A DNA stretch of 64,000 bases from Anaerolineales bacterium (lineage in GTDB: Bacteria; Chloroflexota; Anaerolineae; Anaerolineales; Villigracilaceae): positions 186,001-250,000 of the forward strand of contig JAUQXA010000024.1 in assembly GCA_030834895.1 (NCBI GenBank), in the 5' to 3' direction. Numbering within the stretch: the first letter of the stretch is position 1; each line of letters opens with the position of its first letter. The translations under genes and the position numbers were made by a program. Below the pieces are notes generated by a model. It was not told where the DNA came from. It ran no database searches and was given only the letters and a program-made list of their open reading frames with translations. This document shows positions 9,299-19,472 of this stretch, in pieces.

Positions 9299-10606
9299 AT
9301 GGACTGGAAAAGCGTTTATCAATCCCGCGTGTGCAGTGCGGAAGAAGCGGTGCGGGCAATCAAATCGAACAACCGTATCTTCATGACCGGCAACGTCTCG
9401 GTGCCGCAGAAATTGTTGGCGGCCCTGGTGGAATATGCGCCCGAAGTTCAGAACGTGGAAATCTGCCAGGCGCTTTCAGTGGCTCCCAGCGATTATGTGA
9501 AGCCTGAAATGGAGGGACACCTGCGGGTGAACACCTTGTTCATCAGCGCCAACGTCCGCAAGGCGGTGCAGGAAGCGCGCGCCGACTTTACGCCGGTCCT
9601 GCTTTCGGAATTCACCCTGCTTTTCAAGAATGGTGTCCTGCCGGTGGATGTTGCCATGATTCACATCTCGCCTCCCGATGAGCATGGATTCTGCTCGCTG
9701 GGTGTCGAAGTCGGGTTGAGCAAATCCCCGGCTGAATCTTCCAAAATCATCATTGCTGAAGTCAACGAGCAGATGCCGCGCACGCTGGGCGACGCCTTTA
9801 TCCATGTCAGCCGACTGAACCATATTGTCCCGGTCAACTATCCCGTGGCGGAATTGCCCCAGGGCGGCGAAGGCGACGAGATTAGCGAGAAAATCGCTGG
9901 CTATGTTGCTGATTTGATTCCCGATGGCGCGACCATGCAAATGGGTATCGGCGCCATTCCCGACGCAGTCCTGAATTATCTTGAACACAAGAAGGACCTT
10001 GGCATCCATAGCGAAATGTTCTCCGATGGTGTGGTGCGGCTGGTTGAGAAAGGTGTCATCAATAATTCGCGCAAGACCATTCACAATGGCAAGATCGTGG
10101 TGGGATTCATCCTCGGCACGCAGAGCCTCTATCGCTGGGCGCACGACAACCCTCTGTGCGAATTCCATCGTCAGGAATATGTCAACGACCCGTTTGTGAT
10201 CGCGCAAAACGACCGCCAGGTGGCGATCAACTCCGCCATCGAAGTGGACCTGACCGGGCAGGGCTGCGCCGACAGCATCGGACACAAGTTCTTTAGCGGT
10301 GTCGGCGGACAGTTGGACTTCGTCTACGGTGCGGCTCGCTCCAAGGGCGGTGTGCCGATCATTGCGATGCCCAGCATCAACGAGATGAAGGACGGGACGC
10401 TGGTCAGCAAGATCGTACCAACCCTCAAGCCCGGCGCGGGCGTGGTGACGGGGCGCAACCACATGCACTATGTTGTCACGGAGTATGGCGTTGCTGACTT
10501 ATACGGCAAGACCATCCGCCAACGCGTGGAGTCCCTCATCGGCATCGCCCACCCCGATTTCCGCGCGGACTTGAGGAAGAAGGCCAGGGAATTGCAGTGG
10601 ATTTAG
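9299..10606 (+). CDS. Acetyl-CoA hydrolase/transferase family protein (4-hydroxybutyrate CoA-transferase-like)
   Basis: A family I CoA-transferase of the acetyl-CoA hydrolase / 4-hydroxybutyrate CoA-transferase group, about 435 residues. The N-terminal domain has VDVAMIHISPPDEHGFCSLG, the C-terminal domain has the catalytic glutamate in GIHSEMFSDG (near residue 239), and the CoA-binding loops GIGAIPDAV and FFSGVGGQLDF follow. It moves CoA between acetyl-CoA and a carboxylic acid. The exact acid (4-hydroxybutyrate, butyrate, propionate, succinate) cannot be told. GGAAAGGGA lies 8 bases before ATG 9299, which favours it over the in-frame GTG at 9293 that overlaps the ald stop. An intrinsic terminator follows at once. 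Confidence 0.85.
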   Translation: MDWKSVYQSRVCSAEEAVRAIKSNNRIFMTGNVSVPQKLLAALVEYAPEVQNVEICQALSVAPSDYVKPEMEGHLRVNTLFISANVRKAVQEARADFTPVLLSEFTLLFKNGVLPVDVAMIHISPPDEHGFCSLGVEVGLSKSPAESSKIIIAEVNEQMPRTLGDAFIHVSRLNHIVPVNYPVAELPQGGEGDEISEKIAGYVADLIPDGATMQMGIGAIPDAVLNYLEHKKDLGIHSEMFSDGVVRLVEKGVINNSRKTIHNGKIVVGFILGTQSLYRWAHDNPLCEFHRQEYVNDPFVIAQNDRQVAINSAIEVDLTGQGCADSIGHKFFSGVGGQLDFVYGAARSKGGVPIIAMPSINEMKDGTLVSKIVPTLKPGAGVVTGRNHMHYVVTEYGVADLYGKTIRQRVESLIGIAHPDFRADLRKKARELQWI

Positions 10607-10610
10607 CATG

Positions 10611-10656
10611 AAAAGGCGACAGTCACTTCCGCAAAACAAGTGGCTGTCGCCTTTTT
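10611..10656 (+). terminator. Intrinsic terminator of the ald/CoA-transferase operon
   Basis: An 18-base arm (AAAAGGCGACAGTCACTT, 10611-10628) pairs with 10638-10655 with one G-T mismatch, around a 9-base loop, and the hairpin ends in CTTTTT. It starts 4 bases after the stop codon. Confidence 0.93.
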
Positions 10657-10737
10657 CAATTGTTGTTTTAATTCTTTGCTGCCTATAAGCAGTTGAGCGC
10701 TGGAATCAATTCAAAGGTAATATAAAGGGAAAAATAA

Positions 10738-11385
10738 GTGATCTCTTTCGGTTTTACTCCTACTAAAAACGATTACATAAAATCTTTTCGAGCTTATTAT
10801 TTAAGCAACTGGCAATTTTGGGTATTTCTCGTTTTAGTAACAATCCTGCTCGGAATTGTTGCCATCTCAGCTCTCTTAAGTGGAGAGCTCAGAGATGGTT
10901 ATAACTTAGCGCTTTCTTTTATAATACCATTGATAGTTTTCATAATTCTTGGCTCTTTCCTACTTTCTACACTTATAATTAATCCTCTTAAAATCGCAAA
11001 TAAAGTCGAAAAGGACGAGCGATTGCGTAGTCCAATTCAATACGAAGTGAGCACTGAGCAAATCTTATTCAAAAACCAATTTACAGAAACAAAAACAGAC
11101 TGGGGAAGTTTTCAAAAATTTATTGAAACCGAAGATGTTTTTCTTCTTGTCTACTCGGTAAATAAGGCAATGTTTCAATTCGTCCCAAAACGCGCTTTCG
11201 CATCAAGCGATGACGAACAAGCGTTTAAGCAATTGCTTATTTCTAAAAACCTAAAAAACAAAAATAGCCCTTTAAACATAAAAAAGAAACCATTGCTTAT
11301 TATTATCATAATTGCACTTCTTTGTTGTTTCATATATTTATGCGCAGCTTCTTTTTTGTATACATATTTTCGTTCTATACAATAA
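10738..11385 (+). CDS. YcxB-like membrane protein
   Basis: A 215-residue protein with two N-terminal membrane segments (about 26-50 and 58-82), a soluble middle, and one C-terminal segment (about 186-208). The middle includes YEVSTEQILFKNQFTETKTDWGSFQKFIETEDVFLL in split form: a beta-rich stretch with the tryptophan-containing W-x-x-F-x-K-F-x-E pattern. This is the signature of the YcxB-like C-terminal domain, of unknown function. The start is GTG 10738, 7 bases after AAAGGGA. The gene is lower in GC than its neighbours and stands alone between two terminators, so it may be an acquired single gene. Confidence 0.75.
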   Translation: MISFGFTPTKNDYIKSFRAYYLSNWQFWVFLVLVTILLGIVAISALLSGELRDGYNLALSFIIPLIVFIILGSFLLSTLIINPLKIANKVEKDERLRSPIQYEVSTEQILFKNQFTETKTDWGSFQKFIETEDVFLLVYSVNKAMFQFVPKRAFASSDDEQAFKQLLISKNLKNKNSPLNIKKKPLLIIIIIALLCCFIYLCAASFLYTYFRSIQ

Positions 11386-11449
11386 CCATGCCCACCGATA
11401 AACAGCAGTATCAAAATTATAGAATAGACGAATTGGAAATTGGCTGGGA

Positions 11450-11486
11450 ACAGAAAAACGGTTCTGATACAGAACCGTTTTTCTGT
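11450..11486. terminator. Strong bidirectional hairpin after the YcxB-like gene
   Basis: Perfect 16-bp arms (ACAGAAAAACGGTTCT and inverse) with a 5-base loop. The arms contain A5 and T5 runs, so a U-run is present in the stem on either strand. It lies 65 bases after the YcxB-like stop and 90 bases before the pyruvate kinase leader, and separates the two transcripts. Confidence 0.8.
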
Positions 11487-11508
11487 CTTGCAAACGGCGC
11501 TATTCACC

Positions 11509-11537
11509 TTGACAATGCCTCAATTCATGTCTATCAT
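11509..11537 (+). promoter_or_regulatory. Promoter of pyruvate kinase
   Basis: TTGACA (11509-11514) is a perfect -35 box; TATCAT (11532-11537) follows after exactly 17 bases. Transcription would begin near 11544, leaving a leader of about 34 bases before ATG 11578. Confidence 0.75.
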
Positions 11538-11577
11538 GCTTGAAACTTTATAACGAAGAAACCACAAGGAAAACAAA

Positions 11578-13065
<1,488 letters not shown>

Positions 13066-13245
13066 TCGTCGAATCAAAAAGTGTTGGAATTTTTCCAGTG
13101 CTTTTCTTTTTTGATAAACAGCCTCAGCCTGACTCGTCACGATAGGACTGATATGCCCTCCAAGCTTTTCCTGCTTCCAAGCCTTTCGACTGTTCCCGTT
13201 CCAGCCTGATTCTGACCATCGGCATTTCTCCACCTCCAACTTCCT

Positions 13246-13276
13246 GCTCAGTCGGGGGCTTAGCCCCCGACTGAGC
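13246..13276. terminator. GC-rich hairpin between convergent pyk and EamA genes
   Basis: Perfect 14-bp arms (GCTCAGTCGGGGGC and inverse) around a TTA loop, placed 180 bases after pyk and 18 bases after the end of the minus-strand EamA gene. There is no U-run, so it could be a factor-dependent or shared terminator, or an intergenic repeat. The remaining 180 bases after pyk hold no gene. Confidence 0.6.
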
Positions 13277-13293
13277 GACCTTTGACCTTCGCC

Positions 13294-14175
13294 CTACTTC
13301 TCACTCGTTGCGATCAAAATCCCAATCCCGATTAACACGCCGCCAGCCAGAAAGAGCGGGGTGATTTTTTCGGCGAGGAAAAACCAACCGAGCAAGGTCC
13401 CAACTACCGGCTGGGCAAAAAATGTCAACGAAGCGACGGCGGCGGGCAATTCTGCAAAGGCGTAATTCCACATGAACATCGCAAGCGCCGTCGAGATGAT
13501 TCCCAAAAACAACACCCCGCCGATGATGCCCAGCGTGATTTCGCCAACGCCCTGAGTCTGCATTTCCCATGCTGCAAACAGTAGACTCGAAGGTACACCG
13601 CCCAACAACATGATTGTGCTTGAAGTCAACAGATCACCGGACTTGGAGACCTTGCGTACCAGCACGGAATATAATGCCCAGGTCAGCGCCGCCGCCAGCA
13701 GACTCATGTTGCCCCAAAACAAAGTTGGGGAGAGCTCCGCATTGCGCGGGTCGATGACTGCCACCACTCCCAGCGTGGACACGACCAGCGCGATGATACC
13801 GCGCAGTGTGGTACGTTCGCCCAGCAGGAATGGAGCAAAGAGCAGGACAAAGGCGGGTGTGGCAGAGGTCACAAGCGAACCATTGGATGCTGTGGATAGT
13901 TTTGTCCCAACAAATTGGAATCCAAGCGAAACACCGTATCCCACAAACCCGACCAGCGCGCTTTTCCAGATGAAGTCTTTTGTGGCCTCGGTTTTGTTTC
14001 TGCGGAAATAAATGATGAGTCCCAATACCGCCGCGCCCATCACCAAACGGATCGCCAGCAACGTAAACGGCGGAATAACTTCCATGACAACCTTGCTGAC
14101 AACGTACATCCCTCCCCAAATCGAGGCGGCAGCGAGACCTGCGAATAACCCTGCGAATGTGTGGTGTTTTTTCAT
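13294..14175 (-). CDS. EamA-family transporter (drug/metabolite transporter)
   Basis: A 293-residue membrane protein with ten predicted helices in two EamA repeats. The first starts with GLFAGLAAASIWGGMYVVSK and the second with SLLAAALTWALYSVL; each shows the proline- and tryptophan-rich start typical of the 10-TMS DMT family. Members export amino acids, nucleotides or other metabolites; the substrate is unknown. The start is placed at 14175, where ATG AAA AAA CAT follows GGGGAC; a longer frame reaches 14310 but its extra 45 residues are polar and lack a ribosome binding site. It is convergent with pyk and separated from the MFS gene by about 220 bases. Confidence 0.87.
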   Translation of the reverse strand: MKKHHTFAGLFAGLAAASIWGGMYVVSKVVMEVIPPFTLLAIRLVMGAAVLGLIIYFRRNKTEATKDFIWKSALVGFVGYGVSLGFQFVGTKLSTASNGSLVTSATPAFVLLFAPFLLGERTTLRGIIALVVSTLGVVAVIDPRNAELSPTLFWGNMSLLAAALTWALYSVLVRKVSKSGDLLTSSTIMLLGGVPSSLLFAAWEMQTQGVGEITLGIIGGVLFLGIISTALAMFMWNYAFAELPAAVASLTFFAQPVVGTLLGWFFLAEKITPLFLAGGVLIGIGILIATSEK

Positions 14176-14313
14176 GATGTCCCCAATTATATCGGAGGAG
14201 TCCAGAAGTTCTTGTGTTTTCCAAATTAATTCGACAATGCTTTCGTGTCGAGCAGAGGCTTTTGCATTCTTCGAAAACCGCAGACGAGACGCAGTTTGGG
14301 CAGGGACCATGCG

Positions 14314-14345
14314 TTTCGACTGCGCTACGCTCCGCTCAGCGCAAA
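14314..14345. repeat. Fragment resembling a TTCGACTGCGCT...CTCAGCGC intergenic repeat
   Basis: A stretch of the kind TTCGACTGCGCTACGCTCCGCTCAG occurs between the EamA and MFS genes. This sequence style is shared with the hairpin near 18334-18375 (CCTGAGCATGGTCGAAGG) and the element at 60495-60592. It looks like a solitary arm; no partner arm is seen nearby. The rest of 14176-14394 shows no gene. Confidence 0.35.
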
Positions 14346-14394
14346 GATCTATTGTTGGAATAATTCGTTAATCTGCAACTACTTCTGGACTCAC

Positions 14395-15579
14395 TTACCC
14401 TTGCGAAACAACTTTGGCGGGAACCTCCTGCAGAAATGCAAACACGAAAGCGGCGCTGACGAGCAGGATGATGCCGTTCAGGTAAAACGGCATATCCTTT
14501 CCAATTGTGTCATATAGCAACCCGCCCAGCAGGGGACCGACGGTGAACCCCAGGTTTTCCACAAAATCGTAAAGTCCGTATGCCGTGCCGCGTGTCTGGT
14601 GGCCTGTCAGCTCGGCGACCATGGCGGTTTCGGCGGGCTCTGAGATGCCCAACATCACAGCGGATAATGTGTAAAGCACTGCTAGCCAGATCAGCGAATT
14701 CAGACCAGGCATGAAGAGCGAAATGATTCCCGAGCCGACGAATCCCGCTACCATCATCTTCGCGCGTCCAAAGCGGTCGCCGAGCGCGCCCAAGCGGGCG
14801 GATAGAAAAGCGGTGACCAGCCCAGCGGGGAAAAACGCCCAACCGAGTGTCGCCATGTCCGTGGTGAACTTGTCTTGGAGGTAGGTCAGGTAGATGGGGC
14901 TTAGCATGGCTTCGGGCAAGCCAGTAATGAAAACAATAAACAGCAACTTGAGTAATTGTCTGGATACCCCAATCTTCCCCTGTGCAACATCGAGGACGGG
15001 TTTCGTGTCCGGTACGGTTTTCCATGCCAGCCAGGCTCCAACGAAGGTCAGGGCGGCATAAAGGGAAAAAACCATCTTCCAGCCGCTGCCTTCCGAAAAA
15101 ACTGACATCGCAAAGAATGCGACGAAAATGCCAACCAGCCCGCCGCGCGAGGTGACCTCGTTGAGCCGTCCCAAGGCTTTGCCGCGTTCTTCGGGGACGG
15201 TGAGATCGGCAACAATGGTGTTCGCCGCCGTCCAGAGAAACGCCGAGCCGATTCCTTGAATCAGCCTGGCAAGGTACAACCAGATCATCGATTCGGCAAA
15301 TGCGAATACGGCCATGGCCAGCGCATAGATCATCAGAGAAACCACGAAGAAGAACTTGCGCCCAAAGCGGTCCAATGTCCAGCCGACGGCCGGGCGCAGG
15401 ATCAGGGTCGTTACAGTGAAGACGGAAAATAGTCCGCCGATCTCCAGGGCGCTGGCTCCGAAAATCTTGCTGATGATGGGTAAACCGAAATAGAGAAAGG
15501 TGAAGGGGAATGACCAGAGAAAAAGCGGCCGGTGTAACGAGTCAGCGGAACGACCTTGCGAATTGGAGGAGGACTTCAT
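14395..15579 (-). CDS. MFS transporter
   Basis: A 394-residue permease with twelve hydrophobic segments. The first MFS loop motif is visible as [10 protein letters not shown] after helix 2, and its copy in the second half as [14 protein letters not shown]. The PETA-like stretch near [20 protein letters not shown] is reminiscent of sugar or drug efflux members. Direction and substrate cannot be told. GGGAG precedes ATG 15579 by 8 bases. It is the last gene of a tight minus-strand run, starting 20 bases after the end of the upstream orphan protein gene (15599-16597), which suggests co-transcription. Confidence 0.87.
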   Translation of the reverse strand: MKSSSNSQGRSADSLHRPLFLWSFPFTFLYFGLPIISKIFGASALEIGGLFSVFTVTTLILRPAVGWTLDRFGRKFFFVVSLMIYALAMAVFAFAESMIWLYLARLIQGIGSAFLWTAANTIVADLTVPEERGKALGRLNEVTSRGGLVGIFVAFFAMSVFSEGSGWKMVFSLYAALTFVGAWLAWKTVPDTKPVLDVAQGKIGVSRQLLKLLFIVFITGLPEAMLSPIYLTYLQDKFTTDMATLGWAFFPAGLVTAFLSARLGALGDRFGRAKMMVAGFVGSGIISLFMPGLNSLIWLAVLYTLSAVMLGISEPAETAMVAELTGHQTRGTAYGLYDFVENLGFTVGPLLGGLLYDTIGKDMPFYLNGIILLVSAAFVFAFLQEVPAKVVSQG

Positions 15580-15598
15580 GATTGTTGCTCCCTGTCAT

Positions 15599-16597
15599 TT
15601 ATATGGGCACTTCCGGCGACTTGATCCTCCAGTTTGTCTTGAAGCCGCCGGGGTCGCGCAGAAGAACCATGCTGCCATCCGCCCGGCGTCCGTAGATTTT
15701 ATAACCAAATAGCTCGTACTCGAGGATTTGTGTCCCATCGGAAAGCGCAAACGGCAGGTCGGGCCACATTTCCAAATAATCAGAGCGGATCCACATGTCG
15801 CCATTATTGATATACGGATCGGTGATGAAAGGAGTGTAACAATCTGTGCCTCTTCCGAATTTTATCATTGAGCCTCCCCTGGTGAATGCGTTGAACTTGT
15901 GAACAATCAGCCGCATGTCCCTGTCGAAGAAGGTTCCGCTTAGGTCGGTCGCATAGCAACTTTCGGCGTAGACGTTGGAATATTCTACATCGAGATATGT
16001 TCGTATCTCCTTGACGATGACGTGATTCGCCGCCCAAGTCAGCCTTTCCACAGTCGGTGGAATGGTTGGCTTGTTAATCCAGCCCGCGTTTGGGATCAGG
16101 ATGTTTTCCTTTACCTTTTCTCCATTCAGCTTGCTGAGATAATTCAATATTGGTTCGGTCAGCGGGATGCGTGGTCCTTTTCGACTGTCACAAATAACGT
16201 GGAAGGTGACGGTGTGCGGGTAGGAGTTTAGCGGGCCGACTTCACGGGGGGCAAATCCCCACTTCGGACTCTGCCAGTCCACGAGCAGGGTGGCAATTTT
16301 GCCTATGCGTTTGATTTGGGTAATCAGGCTGGGGATGGAGGGTTGGGGAGGGACATTAGGATCGATCACAATCGGCGGCGGCGATGGCGGTGGTTTGACC
16401 GGGTCAGTGACGACCTGCCATTTGACGTACTGTTGCTTTGCCCCGGCGTTGACCCATCCACCATCAGTCAGATGGAGCATCTGAAATTTATTTTCCGTGG
16501 CGGTAATTTCGACGTTAGCGCCAATGATTCTGATTACTTTGTCACTCCCCAACCTGTCGTAAACCTCGCGCTTTATCAGGGTTTTTCCTTTTATCAT
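15599..16597 (-). CDS. Uncharacterised protein with SH3-like N-terminus and proline-rich linker
   Basis: I do not recognise this 332-residue protein as a whole. The first 60 residues (TLIKREVYDRLGSDKVI, then a stretch ending in GGWVNAG) resemble a bacterial SH3-like module. Residues about 68-95 form a proline-rich linker (KPPPSPPPIV). The remaining 235 residues are a soluble domain without clear motifs, rich in aromatic residues and containing several scattered cysteines. No signal peptide or membrane segment is seen. GGGAG stands before ATG 16597. Neighbours are a second orphan protein upstream and an MFS transporter downstream in the same direction. A host-interaction or cell-surface role is conceivable but not supported. 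Confidence 0.6.
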   Translation of the reverse strand: MIKGKTLIKREVYDRLGSDKVIRIIGANVEITATENKFQMLHLTDGGWVNAGAKQQYVKWQVVTDPVKPPPSPPPIVIDPNVPPQPSIPSLITQIKRIGKIATLLVDWQSPKWGFAPREVGPLNSYPHTVTFHVICDSRKGPRIPLTEPILNYLSKLNGEKVKENILIPNAGWINKPTIPPTVERLTWAANHVIVKEIRTYLDVEYSNVYAESCYATDLSGTFFDRDMRLIVHKFNAFTRGGSMIKFGRGTDCYTPFITDPYINNGDMWIRSDYLEMWPDLPFALSDGTQILEYELFGYKIYGRRADGSMVLLRDPGGFKTNWRIKSPEVPI

Positions 16598-16650
16598 GGT
16601 TACTCCCGCAATTTATCCGTTGCCCGTTAATTGTCATTTATTTTGTTTTA

Positions 16651-16806
16651 TCACGTTTCGTTGCTCGGGTCAAAAGAAGCCTGCTTTCCCCTTTTCTTCA
16701 ATTCCAGCCAATCCCGTTTGTTCCCATACAAGTCCGAGAACGCCGCGACCATGCCGCGGGACTCCTCGCGCGGCTCTTCGAGAAAATGGACGCCTTTCGA
16801 CTTCAT
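16651..16806 (-). pseudogene. Remnant of a VOC/glyoxalase-family protein (C-terminal 51 codons)
   Basis: The minus strand encodes 51 codons from ATG 16806 to TGA 16651. The middle reads as the C-terminal beta-strands of a vicinal-oxygen-chelate (glyoxalase/bleomycin-resistance) protein: G-V-x-F-L-x-E-P-R-E-E, then V-A-A-F-x-D-L-Y-G-N-K. A whole VOC protein has about 120 residues, so the N-terminal half is missing. The fragment is in frame with, and begins 3 bases after, the stop codon of the upstream orphan gene. It is most likely a truncated relic left by a rearrangement. Confidence 0.55.
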
Positions 16807-16809
16807 ATT

Positions 16810-17775
16810 TCATTTCCAGGCGGCAACTATTTCATCGAAGTGGTTGAGCAATTGGTCAATCTCTGGTTTCATGGAAGCTTGAAAGAGGAATCCGAGCTGT
16901 GTGTCTTCAGGCAGACAGATGGACAGCATCAACAGTCCATTGTCCCTGCTGGTCAGATTCAAGGCTGTGATTTTGTTCAGCGGGATGTAATTCCAGATTC
17001 CGCCATACTTTCCGATAACCCGGTTCTTTGGTTCTTCTTCCCGGATCATGATCAGTTCCCTGTCCGTCAGAATGCTCATGTGAGTGGGGGAGAGTGCCCT
17101 GTGATATGTCCGGCCAAAAAGCTTGATGATTGGCATCTGGATTTCGGACTGCAACATGAATTGAACGATTTTTTCTCCAGCCAGCAGGCTGCGTTTGGCA
17201 TAGTTCATAAATTTGTAGTTCAACCTGGACAGGTGATCGAACTTGCCCTTTTCGTTGCCGTTGGAAGTTTCCCTATGACCTGTTGCGGCGAGGCGTATCC
17301 CCTTCAGGATGGGCGTGAACAGATAGTCGGTTACCGAATTGAACTGGATGGTAACCGAATCAGGACTGCCATCCCTTGTCGCACCGCTGATTTTGATATA
17401 GGCGTCCAATAGGATGGTTCCCACTTCGACGTAACTGATCTTTTCAATGGGATAGCAGTGCAGTTTGTATCTGCCTTCCAGGTTCTCCAGAACGTTGATT
17501 TCCTGGACCGAATAGACGACCAGTTTTTCGGTTGTCTTGTGGAAAAATCCATCACGTGGCGGGGTAAGGACCGTGTATGGGAACGGTTGTCCGCTTGCAG
17601 ATGGTGACTCGAAAAAAAACCTGTATATCGTAGGAACTTCCGTTTGGGATTCGATTGCTTTAGCCCAGGTCAGCCGGGTTTGTTCCGCCGCGCTTAGCGC
17701 TGGTACCCAGGGAAGTCTCCTGGTTTGAAGCTGTCTCCAAAACATTGGAAGAAAATTTCGCATTTTGGTTAACAT
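16810..17775 (-). CDS. Uncharacterised soluble protein with PH-like repeats
   Basis: A 321-residue protein I cannot assign. There is no signal peptide; the N-terminus is basic (MRNFLPMFWRQLQTRRLPW). The chain appears to hold two similar beta-rich domains. The first is near residues 75-160, with YSVQEINVLENLEGRYKLHCY and EKISYVEVG. The second is near 230-300, with MSILTDRELIMIREEE and YIPLNKITALNLT. That alternation (a strand ending L-I-x-I-R-E, then a strand Y-I-P-L-x-K-I) is typical of bacterial PH-like domains. The start ATG 17775 follows GGGAG at 6 bases. It heads the minus-strand run that ends in the MFS transporter. Function unknown. Confidence 0.6.
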   Translation of the reverse strand: MLTKMRNFLPMFWRQLQTRRLPWVPALSAAEQTRLTWAKAIESQTEVPTIYRFFFESPSASGQPFPYTVLTPPRDGFFHKTTEKLVVYSVQEINVLENLEGRYKLHCYPIEKISYVEVGTILLDAYIKISGATRDGSPDSVTIQFNSVTDYLFTPILKGIRLAATGHRETSNGNEKGKFDHLSRLNYKFMNYAKRSLLAGEKIVQFMLQSEIQMPIIKLFGRTYHRALSPTHMSILTDRELIMIREEEPKNRVIGKYGGIWNYIPLNKITALNLTSRDNGLLMLSICLPEDTQLGFLFQASMKPEIDQLLNHFDEIVAAWK

Positions 17776-17900
17776 TTGCAGCTCCCTATTGGTGATAGGC
17801 TGTCAGAATTTATGCCAGAACGGTTATGCCCCTCGTTCTTTAATCAGTATACTGATTTTTGCCCATTTATGGTATTTAAATGTTTGGATCTTGTTTGTTT

Positions 17901-18305
17901 TTATTCGAAAATGCCGGTCGGATTTTTGCGGCTTTTCTTGGTTTCACCCCTTTTCTTTTTTCCCTTCAGCCGTTCTTCCTTCGAAGCCTCTGTTGGTTTT
18001 GTTTTCCGTCGCTGCTTCGGTTTCTCACCGGCTTTCCTGACCAGTTCCTTCAACCGTTGGATTGCATCCTCGCGGTTTTGCTCCTGTGTGCGGAATCTGC
18101 CGGCTTCGATGACCAGCACTCCGGCCTCCGTCATGCGTTTGCCCGCCAGTTTGACCAGACGGGTTTTGACATCCGCCGCAAGGGATGGGGAGTTCAGCAC
18201 GTCGAAACGCAGTTGCACCGCCGTCGCTACCTTGTTGACATTTTGTCCGCCCGGTCCGCTGGCGCGGATATATTCGAGGATGATTTCCTTTTCGATGTCT
18301 TTCAT
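17901..18305 (-). CDS. arfB: Alternative ribosome-rescue factor ArfB (YaeJ/ICT1-type peptidyl-tRNA hydrolase)
   Basis: A 134-residue codon-independent release factor that frees ribosomes stalled at mRNA ends. The catalytic GGQ is at residues 19-21 within RASGPGGQNVNK, followed by the domain-3 fold of class-I release factors (VQLRFDV, RLVKLAGKRMTEAGVL, RTQEQNREDAIQRL). The last 40 residues are strongly basic (PKQRRKTKPTEASKEERLKGKKKR) and correspond to the tail that enters the mRNA channel. Length and layout fit ArfB, not the longer RF1/RF2. The gene lies alone downstream of the korAB terminator. The 125-bp gap after it holds nothing recognisable. Confidence 0.95.
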   Translation of the reverse strand: MKDIEKEIILEYIRASGPGGQNVNKVATAVQLRFDVLNSPSLAADVKTRLVKLAGKRMTEAGVLVIEAGRFRTQEQNREDAIQRLKELVRKAGEKPKQRRKTKPTEASKEERLKGKKKRGETKKSRKNPTGIFE

Positions 18306-18324
18306 TGTTTCAATTTTATCTCAA

Positions 18325-18375
18325 ACAAAAAATCCCCACATCCGTCCTGAGCATGGTCGAAGGATGAATGTGGGG
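18325..18375 (-). terminator. Intrinsic terminator of korAB
   Basis: On the minus strand a hairpin with outer arms CCCCACAT/ATGTGGGG and inner pairs CATCC/GGATG is followed by ATTTTTTG. It begins 18 bases after the korB stop. The loop contains the sequence CCTGAGCATGGTCGAAGG, resembling a common intergenic repeat. Confidence 0.8.
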
Positions 18376-18393
18376 AGGGCAGGGTGGGGGCAG

Positions 18394-19449
18394 TTAGAAC
18401 ATCAACGCATTGACCTTGTCGATCATCGAGCGGTCTGGACGCAGGTCGGCTTCGGTCAGGCGGTTGAGCGGGGTATCCACCAGGTTGTACATTTCGGTCA
18501 GGGTGGGTTTGGTGGTGTCCACGTACAGCAGACCCGTTACCAGCCAGCCGTTTTGCTGGGCTTCTTCCATCACGCGCAGAGCCTCATAGCGGTTGGTTGG
18601 GTCATATCCCTTTTCGAGGTTCTTCAAGACAACTACCGATCCATCGTGCATGGCAACCTCGCGGACTTCGCCCTCTTCCATTTCACGTTCGAGCACGATC
18701 TCGTTGCGCGGCGCGACGTAGGAAATTTCATGCAAAGGTTCCTCGTGGTCCTTGCCCCACGAATAGGAGTGGAAGGCATTCTCCTGGTTGTTGAAGGTTA
18801 CGCACGGGCTGATGATGTCCAGCACGGCAATGCCCTGGTGCGAGAGTGCAGCCTTGAGTAGTTCCTTCACCTGTTTGGCATTACCGGCAAAGGAGCGGGC
18901 GATAAACGTCGCATTTGAGACAAAGGCTTCCATGCAGATGTCAACGGGCATATAAAGGTTTCTGCCCTGCTTCTTGAGTTCCAACCCCTTTTCGGCGGTG
19001 GCGGAGAATTGGCCCTTGGTTAGCCCGTATACGCCGTTATTCTCGACAATGTAAAGCATGTTCACATTGCGGCGCATGATGTGTTTGAATTGCCCCATGC
19101 CGATGCTGGCGGAGTCGCCATCGCCCGAGACACCGATTCCCTTGAGGCGATGGTCTCCAAACAATGCACCGGTGGCGATGGCGGGCATGCGCCCGTGCAG
19201 GCTGTTGAAGCCAAACGAACGATTCAGGAAATAGGTCGGTGATTTGGAAGAACATCCGATGCCGCTGAATTTGACAATGGTTTCAGGCACGATGTTCATT
19301 TCGTACAGCGCGCCCACGATCTGGTTGGAGATCGAGTTGTGTCCACAACCCTGACACAGGGTGGTCGGCGCGCCACGGTAATCATTTTTGGAAAGGCCGG
19401 CGAGGTTTACGCTTGCAGTCGCGCCAGCTATGGGAAGAGTTTCAGTCAT
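18394..19449 (-). CDS. korB: 2-oxoacid:ferredoxin oxidoreductase subunit beta
   Basis: The thiamine-diphosphate-binding subunit of a 2-oxoacid (probably 2-oxoglutarate) ferredoxin oxidoreductase, 351 residues. The N-terminal CQGCGHNS holds two of the cysteines for the iron-sulfur cluster, and CSSK follows. The TPP motif is GDGDSASIGMGQF and then ENNGVYGLTKGQFS, where glycine-aspartate and the NNxVY stretch bind Mg-TPP. The beta subunit works with the gamma-alpha subunit encoded directly upstream. The two genes are separated by a 92-bp intergenic repeat. Choice of 2-oxoglutarate over pyruvate rests on the two-subunit layout; other 2-oxoacids cannot be excluded. Confidence 0.9.
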   Translation of the reverse strand: MTETLPIAGATASVNLAGLSKNDYRGAPTTLCQGCGHNSISNQIVGALYEMNIVPETIVKFSGIGCSSKSPTYFLNRSFGFNSLHGRMPAIATGALFGDHRLKGIGVSGDGDSASIGMGQFKHIMRRNVNMLYIVENNGVYGLTKGQFSATAEKGLELKKQGRNLYMPVDICMEAFVSNATFIARSFAGNAKQVKELLKAALSHQGIAVLDIISPCVTFNNQENAFHSYSWGKDHEEPLHEISYVAPRNEIVLEREMEEGEVREVAMHDGSVVVLKNLEKGYDPTNRYEALRVMEEAQQNGWLVTGLLYVDTTKPTLTEMYNLVDTPLNRLTEADLRPDRSMIDKVNALMF

Positions 19450-19472
19450 TTTTCGTTACTCCTGTTTAATTC

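Noticed and set aside
9476..10468. Long open frame of 330 codons on the minus strand across the CoA-transferase gene
   Set aside because: It is an antisense shadow: low-complexity His/Arg-rich product, no ribosome binding site, and the plus-strand gene has clear family motifs.
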